Counted from the stretch's first letter, positions 1 to 8,971 are shown. The stretch: DNA of 64,000 nucleotides from Verrucosispora sp. WMMD573 (GCF_027497175.1 NZ_CP114901.1:868001-932000), one strand, 5' to 3'. The notes: generated by a model not told the origin, from the letters alone. Numbers and translations: made by a program.

Positions 1-823
1 ACGGGGTGACCAGGTAACCACCGAGAAGCGCGCTGATCAGCGTGCCGACCATCGCGCCGCCGACCACCCCTGCCGCCCCCCTGGGCACCTGGGGCGCGAG
101 CCTCGGCCAGGCCGCGACGGCGTCGGTCACCCGGGCGACGGTGAGCGCCGCGCCGGCTGCGGTCAGGCAGACGGCGATCGTCTGGGTGCCTGCCGGGATC
201 CGGCTGAGCACGATGAGCGTGGCCAACGCGACCACTCCGAACACGATGGTGGCGGTGGTCCGCAGCGAGTCGGTCACCCGGACCCGGTCCACCCGTCGGA
301 CCAGTTGACCGAGCACCGCGGCGAGCACCCCGACGATCGCGATGTAGAGCAGCGGCGCCAACCGGGCCTCAGCCGACCGTACGGCCACCACGTCGGCCGC
401 CACCGCGGACACCGCGCCGACCCCGAGGACGACCGCCAGTGCCGGCGGCCGGGTGACCATGGTCCAGACGAGCACGAACAGCACCTGCACGGCGAGCACC
501 ACGAGGGTGAAGGGCAGCCGGTGCCCGGGACTGGACGTCTGCCCGGCGACGACCAGGCCGAGACCGAGCAGCGCGGCGAAGCCGCCGATGGCGAGGGAGA
601 GCTGCCGGCGCACCTCGACCGGTGGTTCCTCCTCCTCGTCCTCGACGTCCGCCTCGTCGTCGACGCGGCGAGCCGAACCGCCCCGGCGCAGACGGCGAGG
701 GCCGCGTGAGGGCCGCTCGTCGGTCTCCACGGCCGGACCGGTACGCGGCGGCGATCCTCCCGGGGCGGGCGGATCCTCGGCCCACGGGTCACGGCCGGTC
801 TCGGGCGAGTTGGAGGGAAACAC
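1..823 (-). CDS. hypothetical multi-pass membrane protein (5' part, runs off the left edge)
   Basis: I do not recognise this gene. The frame is open from a stop at 878-880 to the left edge. It encodes a charged, acidic N-terminal region of about 75 residues (including an EDEEEE run), then hydrophobic segments starting with LSLAIGGFAALLGLGLVVAG, and ends at the edge in another membrane stretch (GTLISALLGGYLV). It is therefore probably an integral membrane protein with a disordered cytoplasmic N-terminus. The start is uncertain: GTG at 823 and GTG at 850 are in frame, and neither has a good ribosome site. It is divergent from glnR, with about 230 bases between them. Confidence 0.6.
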   Translation of the reverse strand, partial: MFPSNSPETGRDPWAEDPPAPGGSPPRTGPAVETDERPSRGPRRLRRGGSARRVDDEADVEDEEEEPPVEVRRQLSLAIGGFAALLGLGLVVAGQTSSPGHRLPFTLVVLAVQVLFVLVWTMVTRPPALAVVLGVGAVSAVAADVVAVRSAEARLAPLLYIAIVGVLAAVLGQLVRRVDRVRVTDSLRTTATIVFGVVALATLIVLSRIPAGTQTIAVCLTAAGAALTVARVTDAVAAWPRLAPQVPRGAAGVVGGAMVGTLISALLGGYLVTP

Positions 824-1076
824 CCACCGATCGTGCCAGACCAACCTCACATCGCGGGTGCCAGCGTTTCCGCGACGTTAAAACCTGGGCCGCGATCAGG
901 GGCAGATAGGGCAAAGAGGAAACCGCGCCAAGGTCGCACGCGAGCAATCAGTTACGCTCAACGGCGAAACCCGCCCGTCAGCGACGCCGGGACCCACGGA
1001 AGTTCCCAGCGCCACACCCCGCAGGAGTGCCGCTGGTCGCGCGCGGCCGCAACCGGCCGCCGGGACGGAGGTGATC

Positions 1077-1814
1077 GTGGAGATCCTGCTGTTGGTGACC
1101 GCACGGGCAGGCGAACCATCCGCAGTGCTGCCGGCACTGGACCTGCTGCCGCACTCGGTGCGCACCGCACCTCGCGATGTCCGCACCCTGGTCGCCGGCC
1201 CCAGCCCGGACGCTGTGCTGGTCGACGCCCGCTCCGAGCTGAGCGAGGCCCGGGCCACCTGCCGGATGCTGCACGCCACCGGGCTCGGCGTACCGCTGGT
1301 CGCGGTGGTCACCGAGGCTGGCCTGATCGCACTCAACGCCGACTGGGGCGTCGACGACGTCATCCTCGCCTCCGCCGGCCCCGCCGAGGTGGAGGCCCGA
1401 CTGCGGCTCGCGGTCGGCAGGCTGAGCAACGCGACCGCCGGCGCCGGCGGTTCCATCCGGGCCGGCGAGCTGATGATCGATCCGGACACCTACGCGGCGA
1501 AGCTCAAGGGTCGCCCGCTCGACCTCACCTACAAGGAGTTCGAGCTGCTGAAGTTCCTCGCCCAGCACCCCGGTCGGGTGTTCACCCGCGACCAGTTGCT
1601 GCGCGAGGTGTGGGGTTACGACTACTTCGGCGGGACCCGCACGGTCGACGTGCACGTGCGTCGCCTGCGCGCCAAGCTCGGCTCCGAGTACGAGTCGATG
1701 ATCGGCACCGTCCGGCAGGTGGGTTACAAGTTCGTGGTGCCGTCGTCGCGGACCTTGTCGGAGGCCACCGAGCACACGCCGCTGCCGATGCGGGCACTCA
1801 CCATCGAAGGCTAA
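1077..1814 (+). CDS. glnR: GlnR-type nitrogen response regulator
   Basis: OmpR-family transcription factor of 245 residues. In actinomycetes GlnR is the global regulator of nitrogen assimilation, acting on promoters such as those of glnA and amtB. The N-terminal half (about 1-105) is an atypical receiver domain ([46 protein letters not shown]). The C-terminal half (about 130-225) is a winged helix with the family's near-invariant stretch [19 protein letters not shown] and [20 protein letters not shown]. No histidine kinase lies beside it, as expected for an orphan regulator. GTG at 1077 is chosen over GTG at 1071 because GGAG at 1067-1070 sits six bases upstream of it; this also matches the N-terminus I remember for Streptomyces GlnR. 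Confidence 0.93.
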   Translation: MEILLLVTARAGEPSAVLPALDLLPHSVRTAPRDVRTLVAGPSPDAVLVDARSELSEARATCRMLHATGLGVPLVAVVTEAGLIALNADWGVDDVILASAGPAEVEARLRLAVGRLSNATAGAGGSIRAGELMIDPDTYAAKLKGRPLDLTYKEFELLKFLAQHPGRVFTRDQLLREVWGYDYFGGTRTVDVHVRRLRAKLGSEYESMIGTVRQVGYKFVVPSSRTLSEATEHTPLPMRALTIEG

Positions 1815-1885
1815 TTACCGATATGCCCTTTTTGGTCGACTAGTGCGTTCTATCGTGACTGCCAGTTGACCAGCGGGGGGCATTG

Positions 1886-2746
1886 GTGGGCGGTAACCAG
1901 GTGGGGGCGGCACGGGCCGTCGGGATCATCACGCTCGTGGTGACGGCGGTCCTCGGCTCGGCGTACCTGCTCGGACGAAGCCTGGTGCCGGATGCGTCGC
2001 GGACCGACAACGTCGTCACCGCGACCGGCGTCGAACACCCCGAGTACGCGGACCAGTCGGCCCCCATCGACGCCGAGCCCGACGCCACCCGCGCACCGGA
2101 CGGGTCGCAGCGCAGCGACGAACAGGAGCAGGACCCGAACGTCGGCCCGATGGGCACCCGGGTGAGCACCGGCACCGCCGATGTCGCGCTCACCTTCGAC
2201 GACGGACCACACCCTGACTACACCCCGCAGGTCCTCGCTATCCTGCGGGAGCACCACGTCACGGCCACCTTCTGCGTGGTCGGTAAGAACGCCCAGGCGT
2301 ACCCCTGGCTCGTCGAGCAGATCGTCGCCGAGGGCCACACCCTCTGCAATCACAGCTGGGACCATGACGTCGCCCTGGGTGCCCGGTCGGCCGAGTGGAT
2401 CCGCACCGACCTGATCCGGACCAGCGAGGCGATCCGCGCCGCCGTGCCGGACGCGCCGATCGCCTGGTACCGGCAGCCCGGCGGCGCCTGGACCTACTCG
2501 GTCATCTCCGTCTCCCGCGACCTCGGCATGGCGCCGCTGCACTGGACGCTGGACCCGTCCGACTGGCGGGCGCCGGGCGCGACCCGGATCGCCACCTCCG
2601 TGATCAACGGGGTACGGCCCGGCTCGATCGTCCTGCTACACGACGCGGGCGGCGACCGTCAGGGCACCGTCAACTCGCTGTACCGGATCCTCCCCGATCT
2701 GGCCGGCCGGTTCGACGTTCAGGCGTTGCCACCGCGCGGACTGTGA
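1886..2746 (+). CDS. membrane-anchored polysaccharide deacetylase (CE4/NodB family)
   Basis: Secreted or membrane-tethered carbohydrate esterase of 286 residues that probably removes acetyl groups from peptidoglycan or another surface glycan. One N-terminal hydrophobic segment (GIITLVVTAVLGSAYLLG) is followed by a spacer of about 80 residues. The NodB domain then carries the CE4 motifs: TFDDGPHPD with the catalytic and metal-binding aspartates, HSWDH with the metal-binding histidines, a YRQPGG motif, DPSDW, and a C-terminal LLHD. The start is GTG 1886 or TTG 1883; a run of G at 1875-1880 is the likely ribosome site. The substrate cannot be read from the sequence. Confidence 0.9.
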   Translation: MGGNQVGAARAVGIITLVVTAVLGSAYLLGRSLVPDASRTDNVVTATGVEHPEYADQSAPIDAEPDATRAPDGSQRSDEQEQDPNVGPMGTRVSTGTADVALTFDDGPHPDYTPQVLAILREHHVTATFCVVGKNAQAYPWLVEQIVAEGHTLCNHSWDHDVALGARSAEWIRTDLIRTSEAIRAAVPDAPIAWYRQPGGAWTYSVISVSRDLGMAPLHWTLDPSDWRAPGATRIATSVINGVRPGSIVLLHDAGGDRQGTVNSLYRILPDLAGRFDVQALPPRGL

Positions 2747-2792
2747 CGGGGGCAGCAACCGTCCCGTGCGCGCGGCGCACCTTCCGTGCGGT

Positions 2793-2798
2793 TACGGT
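2793..2798 (+). promoter_or_regulatory. leaderless -10 of mshD
   Basis: TACGGT followed by six bases and ATG 2805. No recognisable -35 box and no Shine-Dalgarno. Confidence 0.6.
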
Positions 2799-2804
2799 GA
2801 TGCG

Positions 2805-3731
2805 ATGAGCAGCAGCCAGGCGGGCATCGACCAGGTCAGCCGCGTCGACCGGCTCGGCCCGGCGGAGATCACCGAAGTGCTGGCGCTCGCCCGAACGGCC
2901 GGCGACGCCGACGGGGCTGACCCGATGGACGAGCACGTGTTGCTCCGCCTGCGCGACGAACACGCTGCGGCGAGCCACCTGGTTGCCCGCTCCGCCGACG
3001 GCACGCTCACCGGGTACGCGCACCTGGACACGACCGACCCGGACAGCGGCGTCGGCGTGGAGCTGATGGTGCACCCGGCGTACCGTCGGCGCGGTACCGG
3101 GCGGGCGCTGGCCCGGGGAGTGCTGGCCACCGCCGCCGGGCCACTGCGGGCGTGGGCGCACGGCGACCACCCCTCGGCCGCCGCCCTCGCGGTCGACCTC
3201 GGCTTCCACCGCGCCCGGGTTCTCTGGCAGCTACGTCGGCCGCTCGCCGCTCCGCTGCCCGAACCGCGCCTGCCCGACGGGGTGACGCTGCGCGCGTTCC
3301 GCCCCGGCAGCGATGACGAAGCCTGGCTGACACTGAACGCGCGAGCCTTCGCCGACCATCCGGAGCAGGGCCGATGGACCACAGAGGACCTGCGGGTACG
3401 GCTCACCGAACCGTGGTTCGACCCGGCCGGCTTCCTGCTCGCCGTCGAGTCGGCGACCGGCCGGCTGCTCGGCTTCCACTGGACCAAGGTGCACGAGCGA
3501 CCCGGCTCCGCCCGCATCGGTGAGGTGTACGTGCTCGGGGTGGAGCCCGCCGCGCACGGCGGCGGGCTCGGCCGGGCCCTGACCATGGCCGGCCTCGCCC
3601 ACCTGCGCGACCGACGTGGGCTGGACCGGGTGATGCTCTACGTCGACGAGTCGAACACCGGCGCGGTGGCGCTCTACGAGCGGCTCGGCTTCGCCCGCTG
3701 GTCCGCCCACGTCAACTACCAGCTCGGCTGA
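2805..3731 (+). CDS. mshD: mycothiol synthase
   Basis: MshD acetylates Cys-GlcN-Ins with acetyl-CoA, the last step in mycothiol synthesis, the main low-molecular-weight thiol of actinobacteria. The 308-residue protein contains two tandem GNAT folds. The N-terminal one has VGVELMVHPAYRRRGTGRAL; the C-terminal one has GEVYVLGVEPAAHGGGLGRA, followed by LYVDESNTGAVALYERLGF, which is typical of the family. ATG 2805 is chosen because a TACGGT hexamer lies six bases upstream and there is no Shine-Dalgarno, so the mRNA is probably leaderless. The upstream in-frame start at 2766 adds non-conserved residues. Confidence 0.93.
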   Translation: MSSSQAGIDQVSRVDRLGPAEITEVLALARTAGDADGADPMDEHVLLRLRDEHAAASHLVARSADGTLTGYAHLDTTDPDSGVGVELMVHPAYRRRGTGRALARGVLATAAGPLRAWAHGDHPSAAALAVDLGFHRARVLWQLRRPLAAPLPEPRLPDGVTLRAFRPGSDDEAWLTLNARAFADHPEQGRWTTEDLRVRLTEPWFDPAGFLLAVESATGRLLGFHWTKVHERPGSARIGEVYVLGVEPAAHGGGLGRALTMAGLAHLRDRRGLDRVMLYVDESNTGAVALYERLGFARWSAHVNYQLG

Positions 3732-3738
3732 TCCGCCG

Positions 3739-4569
3739 TCAGGGCAGGTAGAACCGGGGTCGGTCGGGGTCGGACAGATCCAGCCGGGGCGTGACCGGGG
3801 TGACCGCGTCGCGGTCCGCCGCCGCCGCTGCCACCGCGGTGAGGTCGGTGCAGGCGGCCATCTCGCCGAGGGTGACCAGGGTCGGCGGGAGCATGGTCAG
3901 GTCCCCGGCCGCTGCCTGTCGGCCCGCCTCGACGGGCCGGATCCACAGCGTGTGGTCGGCCTCGCCGGAGACGTCGCGGGTCCGCTGTCCCTCGGGCAGC
4001 AGCGCCACGAAGAAGTACGTGTCGAACCGACGCGGCTCGAATTCCGGGGTCACCCATCGGCTCCACGGCAGCAGCAGGTCCGACCGGAGCGTGAGCCCGC
4101 GCCCGGCGAGCAGGTCGGCGAACCCGGTCCGCCGCTGCTCCAGGTCGACCCGGGCAGCTTCCCAGCCGTCGTCGCTGACATCGCCGACGACCCGCGTGGC
4201 GTCCGGCCCGGCGAGCAGCACCCCCGCCTCCTCGAAGACCTCGCGGGCCGCCGCGCAGACCACCGCCTGCGCCGCGTTCGGAGCCAGCCCCAGGCGTGCC
4301 CCCCAGTCCGTCGGTGCCGGACCGGCCCAGTCCAGGTGGATCGTGGAGTCCGAGGGGTCCACTCCACCACCTGGGAAGGCGTACATGCCACCGAAGGCCA
4401 TCGCCGCGACCCGGCGGATCAGGTAGACCTCGAAGCCGTCGTCGGCCGGGCGGAGCAGCAGCACGGTGGCGGCCACCCGGGGCACCGCCGGCACCGCGCC
4501 GGAGGCCCGGAACCGGCGGACGTGCTGCACCAGCGCGGGCGGCGCCGGGAAGCCACGGTCGATAGTCAT
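3739..4569 (-). CDS. NUDIX hydrolase
   Basis: Protein of 276 residues that probably hydrolyses a nucleoside diphosphate linked to another group. The Nudix box is split: the glycine half (GGMYAFPGGGVDPSD) is separated by a long insert from the helix half AAREVFEEAGVLL, which holds the metal-binding RExxEE residues. Such an insert is known from the NUDT7/NUDT19-like branch, which includes CoA-diphosphate hydrolases, but the exact substrate is unclear. ATG 4569 has TAGTCT six bases upstream on the minus strand, which fits leaderless transcription. It converges with mshD with an 8-base gap and diverges from the Gfo/Idh gene. Confidence 0.88.
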   Translation of the reverse strand: MTIDRGFPAPPALVQHVRRFRASGAVPAVPRVAATVLLLRPADDGFEVYLIRRVAAMAFGGMYAFPGGGVDPSDSTIHLDWAGPAPTDWGARLGLAPNAAQAVVCAAAREVFEEAGVLLAGPDATRVVGDVSDDGWEAARVDLEQRRTGFADLLAGRGLTLRSDLLLPWSRWVTPEFEPRRFDTYFFVALLPEGQRTRDVSGEADHTLWIRPVEAGRQAAAGDLTMLPPTLVTLGEMAACTDLTAVAAAAADRDAVTPVTPRLDLSDPDRPRFYLP

Positions 4570-4575
4570 GCGCCG

Positions 4576-4581
4576 AGACTA
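4576..4581 (-). promoter_or_regulatory. leaderless -10 of the NUDIX gene
   Basis: TAGTCT on the minus strand, six bases before ATG 4569. Confidence 0.55.
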
Positions 4582-4626
4582 GTCCCGACCCCCGGATGCC
4601 CAGTACAGTCCTCTGCTGATCTTCGG

Positions 4627-4632
4627 TAGCGT
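4627..4632 (+). promoter_or_regulatory. leaderless -10 of the Gfo/Idh gene
   Basis: TAGCGT, six bases before ATG 4639, with no Shine-Dalgarno between. Confidence 0.6.
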
Positions 4633-4638
4633 CGCGCC

Positions 4639-5607
4639 ATGACTCGTTGGGGCATCCTGGCCACCGGCCACATCGCCGCCCGCTTCGCCGAGGACCTCCG
4701 GCTGGTGCCGGGGGCCGAACTCGTCGCGGTCGGTTCCCGCACCGCCGAGACCGCGGAACGCTTCGCGGAACGGCACGGCGTACCACGGGCGTACGGCTCC
4801 TGGACGGAACTGACTGCGGACGCCGACGTCGACGTGATCTACGTCGCCACCCCGCACGCCGCCCACCACGAGGCGGCCCTGGCCTGCCTCACCGCCGGCC
4901 GGCCGGTGCTGGTGGAGAAGCCGTTCACCCTCGACCTGGCCACCAGCACCGAACTCGTCGACACCGCCCGCGCCGCCGGCGTCTTCCTCATGGAGGCGAT
5001 GTGGATGCGGTGCAACCCGCTCATCCGGCGGGTCTGCCAGCTGATCGCCGACGGCGCGATCGGCACGCTGACCGGGGTCCGGGCCGACTTCGGCGTCGCC
5101 GGCCCCTTCCCGCCCGAGCACCGGATGCGCGCCCGGGCGCTGGGCGGCGGCGCGCTGCTGGATCTCGGCGTCTACCCGATCAGCCTGGCCCACCTGCTGC
5201 TCGGCACGCCGCAGCACGTACGGTCCTGGGCGAAGCTGGGCCCGGAGGGCACGGACGAGAACACCGGCCTGATCCTCGGCTACGACTCCGGTGCCGTGGC
5301 CACGTTGAGCTGCGGCATGGTGGGCGCCACCGGGCTCACCGCCTCGATCACCGGCAGCAACGGGCGGATCGAGCTACCCGAGCCGTTCTTCCGACCCGAC
5401 CGGTTCACCCTGTACCGCGCCGACGCGGCACCCGAGACGATCACCGAGGAGCTGGTCGGCTCGGGCTACCAGCACGAGGCCATCGAGGTGCAGCGGTGCC
5501 TGGCCGAGGGGCTGACCGAGAGCCCCTTGGTACCGCACTCGGCCACCCTGGAGATCATGGGCCTGCTGGACGACATCCGCGCCCAGATCGGCGTCTCCTA
5601 CATCTGA
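4639..5607 (+). CDS. Gfo/Idh/MocA family NAD(P)-dependent oxidoreductase
   Basis: Cytosolic dehydrogenase of 322 residues acting on a sugar, inositol or related polyol. The N-terminal Rossmann fold starts at once (RWGILATGHIAARFAEDL). The EKP motif (VLVEKPFTLD, about residue 93) supplies the conserved lysine and follows VATPHAAHHEAAL. The C-terminal domain has GGGALLDLGVYPISLA, with the usual aspartate of the family. It stands alone, so the neighbours do not indicate the substrate. It ends before a strong terminator shared with the convergent pit gene. Confidence 0.9.
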   Translation: MTRWGILATGHIAARFAEDLRLVPGAELVAVGSRTAETAERFAERHGVPRAYGSWTELTADADVDVIYVATPHAAHHEAALACLTAGRPVLVEKPFTLDLATSTELVDTARAAGVFLMEAMWMRCNPLIRRVCQLIADGAIGTLTGVRADFGVAGPFPPEHRMRARALGGGALLDLGVYPISLAHLLLGTPQHVRSWAKLGPEGTDENTGLILGYDSGAVATLSCGMVGATGLTASITGSNGRIELPEPFFRPDRFTLYRADAAPETITEELVGSGYQHEAIEVQRCLAEGLTESPLVPHSATLEIMGLLDDIRAQIGVSYI

Positions 5608-5610
5608 CAG

Positions 5611-5646
5611 GTCGAAGGGCCCCTGGGACGACGGGGGCCCTTCGAC
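5611..5646. terminator. bidirectional terminator between Gfo/Idh and pit
   Basis: Perfect 13-bp inverted repeat: GTCGAAGGGCCCC at 5611-5623 pairs with GGGGCCCTTCGAC at 5634-5646, around a 10-base loop, in the 44-base gap between two convergent genes. Confidence 0.85.
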
Positions 5647-5651
5647 ACAGG

Positions 5652-6656
5652 TCAGCTGAACATAGGACGGACCAGGAAGTACATCAGGGCACCGATCGAG
5701 CCGGCCGCCGGGAAGGTCAGGATCCAGGCACCGATGATGTTGCCGGCCACGCCCCAGCGCACGGCGGAGAGCCGCTTGGTGGCGCCGACACCCATGATCG
5801 CTGAGGTGATCGTGTGCGTGGTCGAGATCGGCGCACCGAGCACCAGGGCATTGAAGTAGAGCACGCCGCTGGCCACGGTCTCGGCCGCGAAACCCTCCGG
5901 CGGGCGCAGGTCGATGATCTTCCGGCCCAGGGTCCGGATGATCCGCCAGCCGCCGGCGTAGGTGCCGGCCGCCAGCACGGCCGCCGAGGTCCAGAACGCC
6001 CACTCCGGAATGTAGGTGGCATCGTCCTGGTAGCCACCCACGAAGAGGGCGAGCACCACGATGCCGATGGTCTTGGCGGCGTCCTGCATGCCGTGGCCGA
6101 CCGACATGGCCGCCGCCGAGGCGGTCTGGGCCCAGCGGAAGCCGCGGTTCAGCTTGCCCGGGTGCCCGTTCCGGAAGACCCACTGCACGGCGATCATCAC
6201 GATGTAGCCGAGGATGAAGCCGACCATCGGCGACAGGATCATCGGGATGATCACGCTTTCGCCGATGCCGGTCCAGAGCACGGTGCCGGAGGCGGCGACG
6301 GTCGAGCCGACCAGGCCACCGATCAGGGCGTGCGAGGACGACGAGGGCAGGCCGAAGTACCAGGTGATGAGGTTCCAGGTGATCGCGCCGATCACGCCGG
6401 CGAAGACGATGCCCAGGCTGGAGACACCGGTGGGCAGCTCGACCAGGCCGCTGCCGACGGTCTTGGCGACCTCGGCGCCGAAGTGGGCGCCGATGAAGTT
6501 GCCGACCGCCGCCATGGCCAGGGCGACCCGGGGTGTCAGCGCCCGGGTGGAGATACTTGTCGCGATCGCGTTGGCGGCGTCGTGGAAGCCGTTGGTGTAG
6601 TCGAACACCAGGGCCACCCCGATCACCGCCAGCACGGCGATGAGCTCGGGACTCAC
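5652..6656 (-). CDS. pit: low-affinity inorganic phosphate transporter, Pit family
   Basis: Integral membrane phosphate:cation symporter of 334 residues, the usual length for the shorter bacterial Pit proteins. Both family signature repeats are visible: DYTNGFHDAANAIATSIS near the N-terminus and LGAPISTTHTITSAIMGVGA in the C-terminal half, with many transmembrane helices between. It lies four bases downstream of the DUF47 gene, so the two are surely one operon, a pairing known in many bacteria. The operon sits behind a PHO box, so its expression should depend on phosphate through PhoR-PhoP. Confidence 0.94.
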   Translation of the reverse strand: MSPELIAVLAVIGVALVFDYTNGFHDAANAIATSISTRALTPRVALAMAAVGNFIGAHFGAEVAKTVGSGLVELPTGVSSLGIVFAGVIGAITWNLITWYFGLPSSSSHALIGGLVGSTVAASGTVLWTGIGESVIIPMILSPMVGFILGYIVMIAVQWVFRNGHPGKLNRGFRWAQTASAAAMSVGHGMQDAAKTIGIVVLALFVGGYQDDATYIPEWAFWTSAAVLAAGTYAGGWRIIRTLGRKIIDLRPPEGFAAETVASGVLYFNALVLGAPISTTHTITSAIMGVGATKRLSAVRWGVAGNIIGAWILTFPAAGSIGALMYFLVRPMFS

Positions 6657-6660
6657 AGGA

Positions 6661-7287
6661 TCAGGACTCCTTGACCGCGATGGTCTCGACCGTGTTGGCG
6701 ACGTGCTCGAAGGCGTCGCAGGCGGCCTCCAGCTCGTCGGCGACCTCCTTCATCTTCAGCACGGTCAACGCGTCGTACTCACCGGAGAAGAGCCGTACCA
6801 GCAGCATCCGGTAGGCCTGGTCGCCGTCGTTCTCCAGCCGGTTGATCTCGATCCAGTAATCCTCGAGATCCTTCATCGACTTGAGTCGGGGCATCGCGTC
6901 CGCGGTCAGCTTCGCCTGCTGGTCGAGTACGTGCACCAGCTCGTGCATCTCCCGGGGCAGCGACGGCAGCTTGGTCAGCCCGTAGAGGTAGAGCAGGTTG
7001 CCCACCGCCTCCAGGTGGTCCATCACGTCGTCCAGGAGGGAACCGAGCCGGTAGATGTCCTCGCGGTCGAAGGGGGTGACGAAGGTGGAGTTGATCTTCT
7101 TGTACAGGTCGTGGGTGATCTGGTCGCTGTCGTGCTCCACCTCGGTGAGCCGCTCGCTCACCGACTGCACCTCGACATCGGGCAGGGCCAGCTCGTTGAG
7201 CAGCTCGGTACCCCGGACCAGATTCTGCGCGGCCCTGGTGAAGAGCTCGTAGAAAGCGCCCTCGTTGGGGCGGAAGGAAAACCTCAC
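6661..7287 (-). CDS. DUF47/PhoU-like accessory protein of the phosphate transporter
   Basis: Cytosolic all-helical protein of 208 residues of the DUF47 family, whose genes are commonly paired with pit. Family members are thought to modulate Pit transport, as PhoU does for Pst. Visible traits are the N-terminal FRPNEGAFYELF, an acidic helix ERLTEVEHDSDQITHDL, and the metal-binding-like TPFDREDIYRLGSLLDD. It starts at GTG 7287 with GAGG about eight bases upstream. It is the first gene of the two-gene operon. Confidence 0.9.
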   Translation of the reverse strand: MRFSFRPNEGAFYELFTRAAQNLVRGTELLNELALPDVEVQSVSERLTEVEHDSDQITHDLYKKINSTFVTPFDREDIYRLGSLLDDVMDHLEAVGNLLYLYGLTKLPSLPREMHELVHVLDQQAKLTADAMPRLKSMKDLEDYWIEINRLENDGDQAYRMLLVRLFSGEYDALTVLKMKEVADELEAACDAFEHVANTVETIAVKES

Positions 7288-7406
7288 AGCACGGACCTCG
7301 TCGTGTCGGGTGGAAGGGGTGGCGGCCGTGGCTCGGGCGCCCTGCTGAGGGAATGCTAGGGAACCGTCAGATCGGCGATTATTCGGCCCACCCCTGGCCA
7401 GATGAC

Positions 7407-7439
7407 ATTCACCGCTCGTTCAACTTCCGTTCACCTTCA
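7407..7439 (+). promoter_or_regulatory. PHO box (three tandem 11-bp PhoP repeats)
   Basis: Three contiguous direct repeats of 11 bp: ATTCACCGCTC (7407-7417), GTTCAACTTCC (7418-7428) and GTTCACCTTCA (7429-7439). They match the GTTCACC core of the Streptomyces PhoP direct-repeat unit. The block is about 120 bp upstream of the DUF47-pit operon and overlaps the stop codon of the PPK2 gene. A comparable PHO box is reported for pitH2 of S. coelicolor. Confidence 0.82.
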
Positions 7440-8352
7440 CCGGTCCCGTGGTGCCCAGCAGTCGCTCCCGTTCCCGCTCGATGTCGAAGTCGGCTGGCGG
7501 ATACCCCAGATCAAGAGTGTCGAACGTCTCACGCAGCAGGTGCGCCACCGCCCAGTCGCGGTACCACTTGCGGTCCGCCGGCACCACGTACCACGGCGCC
7601 TGGTCCGTATCGCACCTGGCGAGCACCTCGGCATACGCGGCCTGGTAGTCGTCCCACCGGGTCCGGGCGTCGACGTCGGACGGGTGGTACTTCCAATGCT
7701 TGGTGGGATCGTCCAGGCGGGCCAGCAGCCGCTTCGCCTGCTCGGCTTTGGAGATGTGCAGAAAGACCTTGACCACTGTCACCCCGGCGTCGGTCAACTC
7801 CCGCTCGAACTCGCCGATCTCCGCGTACCGGGGTCGCCAGACGTCCTCCGGCGCCCGCTCCTGGACCCGGGGCACCAGCACGTCCTCGTAGTGCGAGCGG
7901 TTGAAGACCCCCAGGTTGCCCGGCGGCGGCAGGGCCCGGCGGATCCGCCACAGGAAGTGGTGCCGCAGTTCCTCGGCGGTTGGCGGGCCGAACGCCCGGA
8001 TGTGCACGCCGAGCGGATTCATCGCCCCGACCACCCGCTTGACCGTGCCGTCCTTGCCGCCGCAGTCCATCGCCTGGAGCACCAGCAGCACCCGCCGGCC
8101 GACACCGGGTTCGGCCTTCGCGCCCGCGAACAGCATCTCCTGTTGCCCGGCCAGCCCCGCACCCAGCCGGGTCAGCTGCCGGCGGGCCCAGGTCTTGCGG
8201 TCCGGCCAGGTCACCTCCGGGCCGGGCAACCCCGGAGTCGAGCGGGGATCGATCTCCGCGAGGTCCACCGGTCCGCCGGGCCGTACCCGGAGCAGGTCGC
8301 GTACCGCGCCGCCGTTCGGCGCCACCACGTCGAAGCCACAGTCGTCCACCAT
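7420..8352 (-). CDS. polyphosphate kinase 2 family protein (PPK2)
   Basis: Cytosolic phosphotransferase of 310 residues that moves phosphate between polyphosphate and nucleotides. The P-loop reads DCGGKDGTVKRVV and the second conserved block FNRSHYEDVLVPRV carries the Walker B-like aspartate. The lid region contains KVFLHISKAEQAKRL and the C-terminal block PWYVVPADRKWYRDWAV. ATG 8352 is preferred over the in-frame GTG at 8403 because conserved PPK2 sequence starts soon after it. It lies immediately upstream of the DUF47-pit operon on the same strand, so phosphate import and storage genes are adjacent. Whether it makes NTP or polyphosphate cannot be told. Confidence 0.9.
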   Translation of the reverse strand: MVDDCGFDVVAPNGGAVRDLLRVRPGGPVDLAEIDPRSTPGLPGPEVTWPDRKTWARRQLTRLGAGLAGQQEMLFAGAKAEPGVGRRVLLVLQAMDCGGKDGTVKRVVGAMNPLGVHIRAFGPPTAEELRHHFLWRIRRALPPPGNLGVFNRSHYEDVLVPRVQERAPEDVWRPRYAEIGEFERELTDAGVTVVKVFLHISKAEQAKRLLARLDDPTKHWKYHPSDVDARTRWDDYQAAYAEVLARCDTDQAPWYVVPADRKWYRDWAVAHLLRETFDTLDLGYPPADFDIERERERLLGTTGPVKVNGS

Positions 8353-8457
8353 CGGAGCATCATCACCCGCCCGCCGCCGGTCCGCGCGACGGAGCCGGTG
8401 CACGCCCGGGCCGGGGGCCGGCGATGCGGGGACGATCGCCCGCCGGAAACGGCAGCG

Positions 8458-8964
8458 TCAGACCACCAGGGCCAGCCACTTGCGGTACGAGGTGGCGAAC
8501 GGCTCGGTGCCGTCGCCGAGCGCGCCGAACAACCAGCGCGCCGCCGCCTCGGCCTCCACCACCAGGTCGTCGGGATACCCGAAGCGGACCCGGTGCTCGG
8601 CGAACTCGTCCTCGTCGCGCAGCTCGACCAGGCCGGTCTCGCGACGCCGGACCACGTCCAGGTCGAGGTCGATCAGATGAACGGTGTCCTCGCCCTCCCA
8701 GCGGGCCGGGCTGGCGATGTCGCAGTAGACCTCGCTGGTGCGGGGCGGCGGGTTGAACATGCCGGTCCACCAGGCGTGGTGAGGCACCAGCAGCACGAAG
8801 GGAATCTGCTCGACCGACGGCCGGCCGTGGTAGACCGAGCTGGTGCCGGCCGGCACGCCGAGCCAGATGCCGAGGTCGTCCTCGGCCAACCGGCGGGCCG
8901 GGTAGTCGCGGTGGGCGCTGCCGTCGAACTTGCGGTAGATCACACGGATCACGTCGCTCGGCAT
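8458..8964 (-). CDS. DUF402 domain protein
   Basis: Small protein of 168 residues of the DUF402/FomD-like family, whose characterised members are metal-dependent phosphatases acting on nucleotides or nucleotidyl esters. Visible family features are IRVIYRKFDGSAHRDYPAR near the start, WTGMFNPPP, VYCDIASPA and the acidic HLIDLDLDVV, which probably holds metal ligands. ATG 8964 is chosen because TAGGGT lies seven bases upstream; the alternative GTG at 8973 would overlap that hexamer. Confidence 0.82.
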   Translation of the reverse strand: MPSDVIRVIYRKFDGSAHRDYPARRLAEDDLGIWLGVPAGTSSVYHGRPSVEQIPFVLLVPHHAWWTGMFNPPPRTSEVYCDIASPARWEGEDTVHLIDLDLDVVRRRETGLVELRDEDEFAEHRVRFGYPDDLVVEAEAAARWLFGALGDGTEPFATSYRKWLALVV

Positions 8965-8971
8965 GAGTCGC

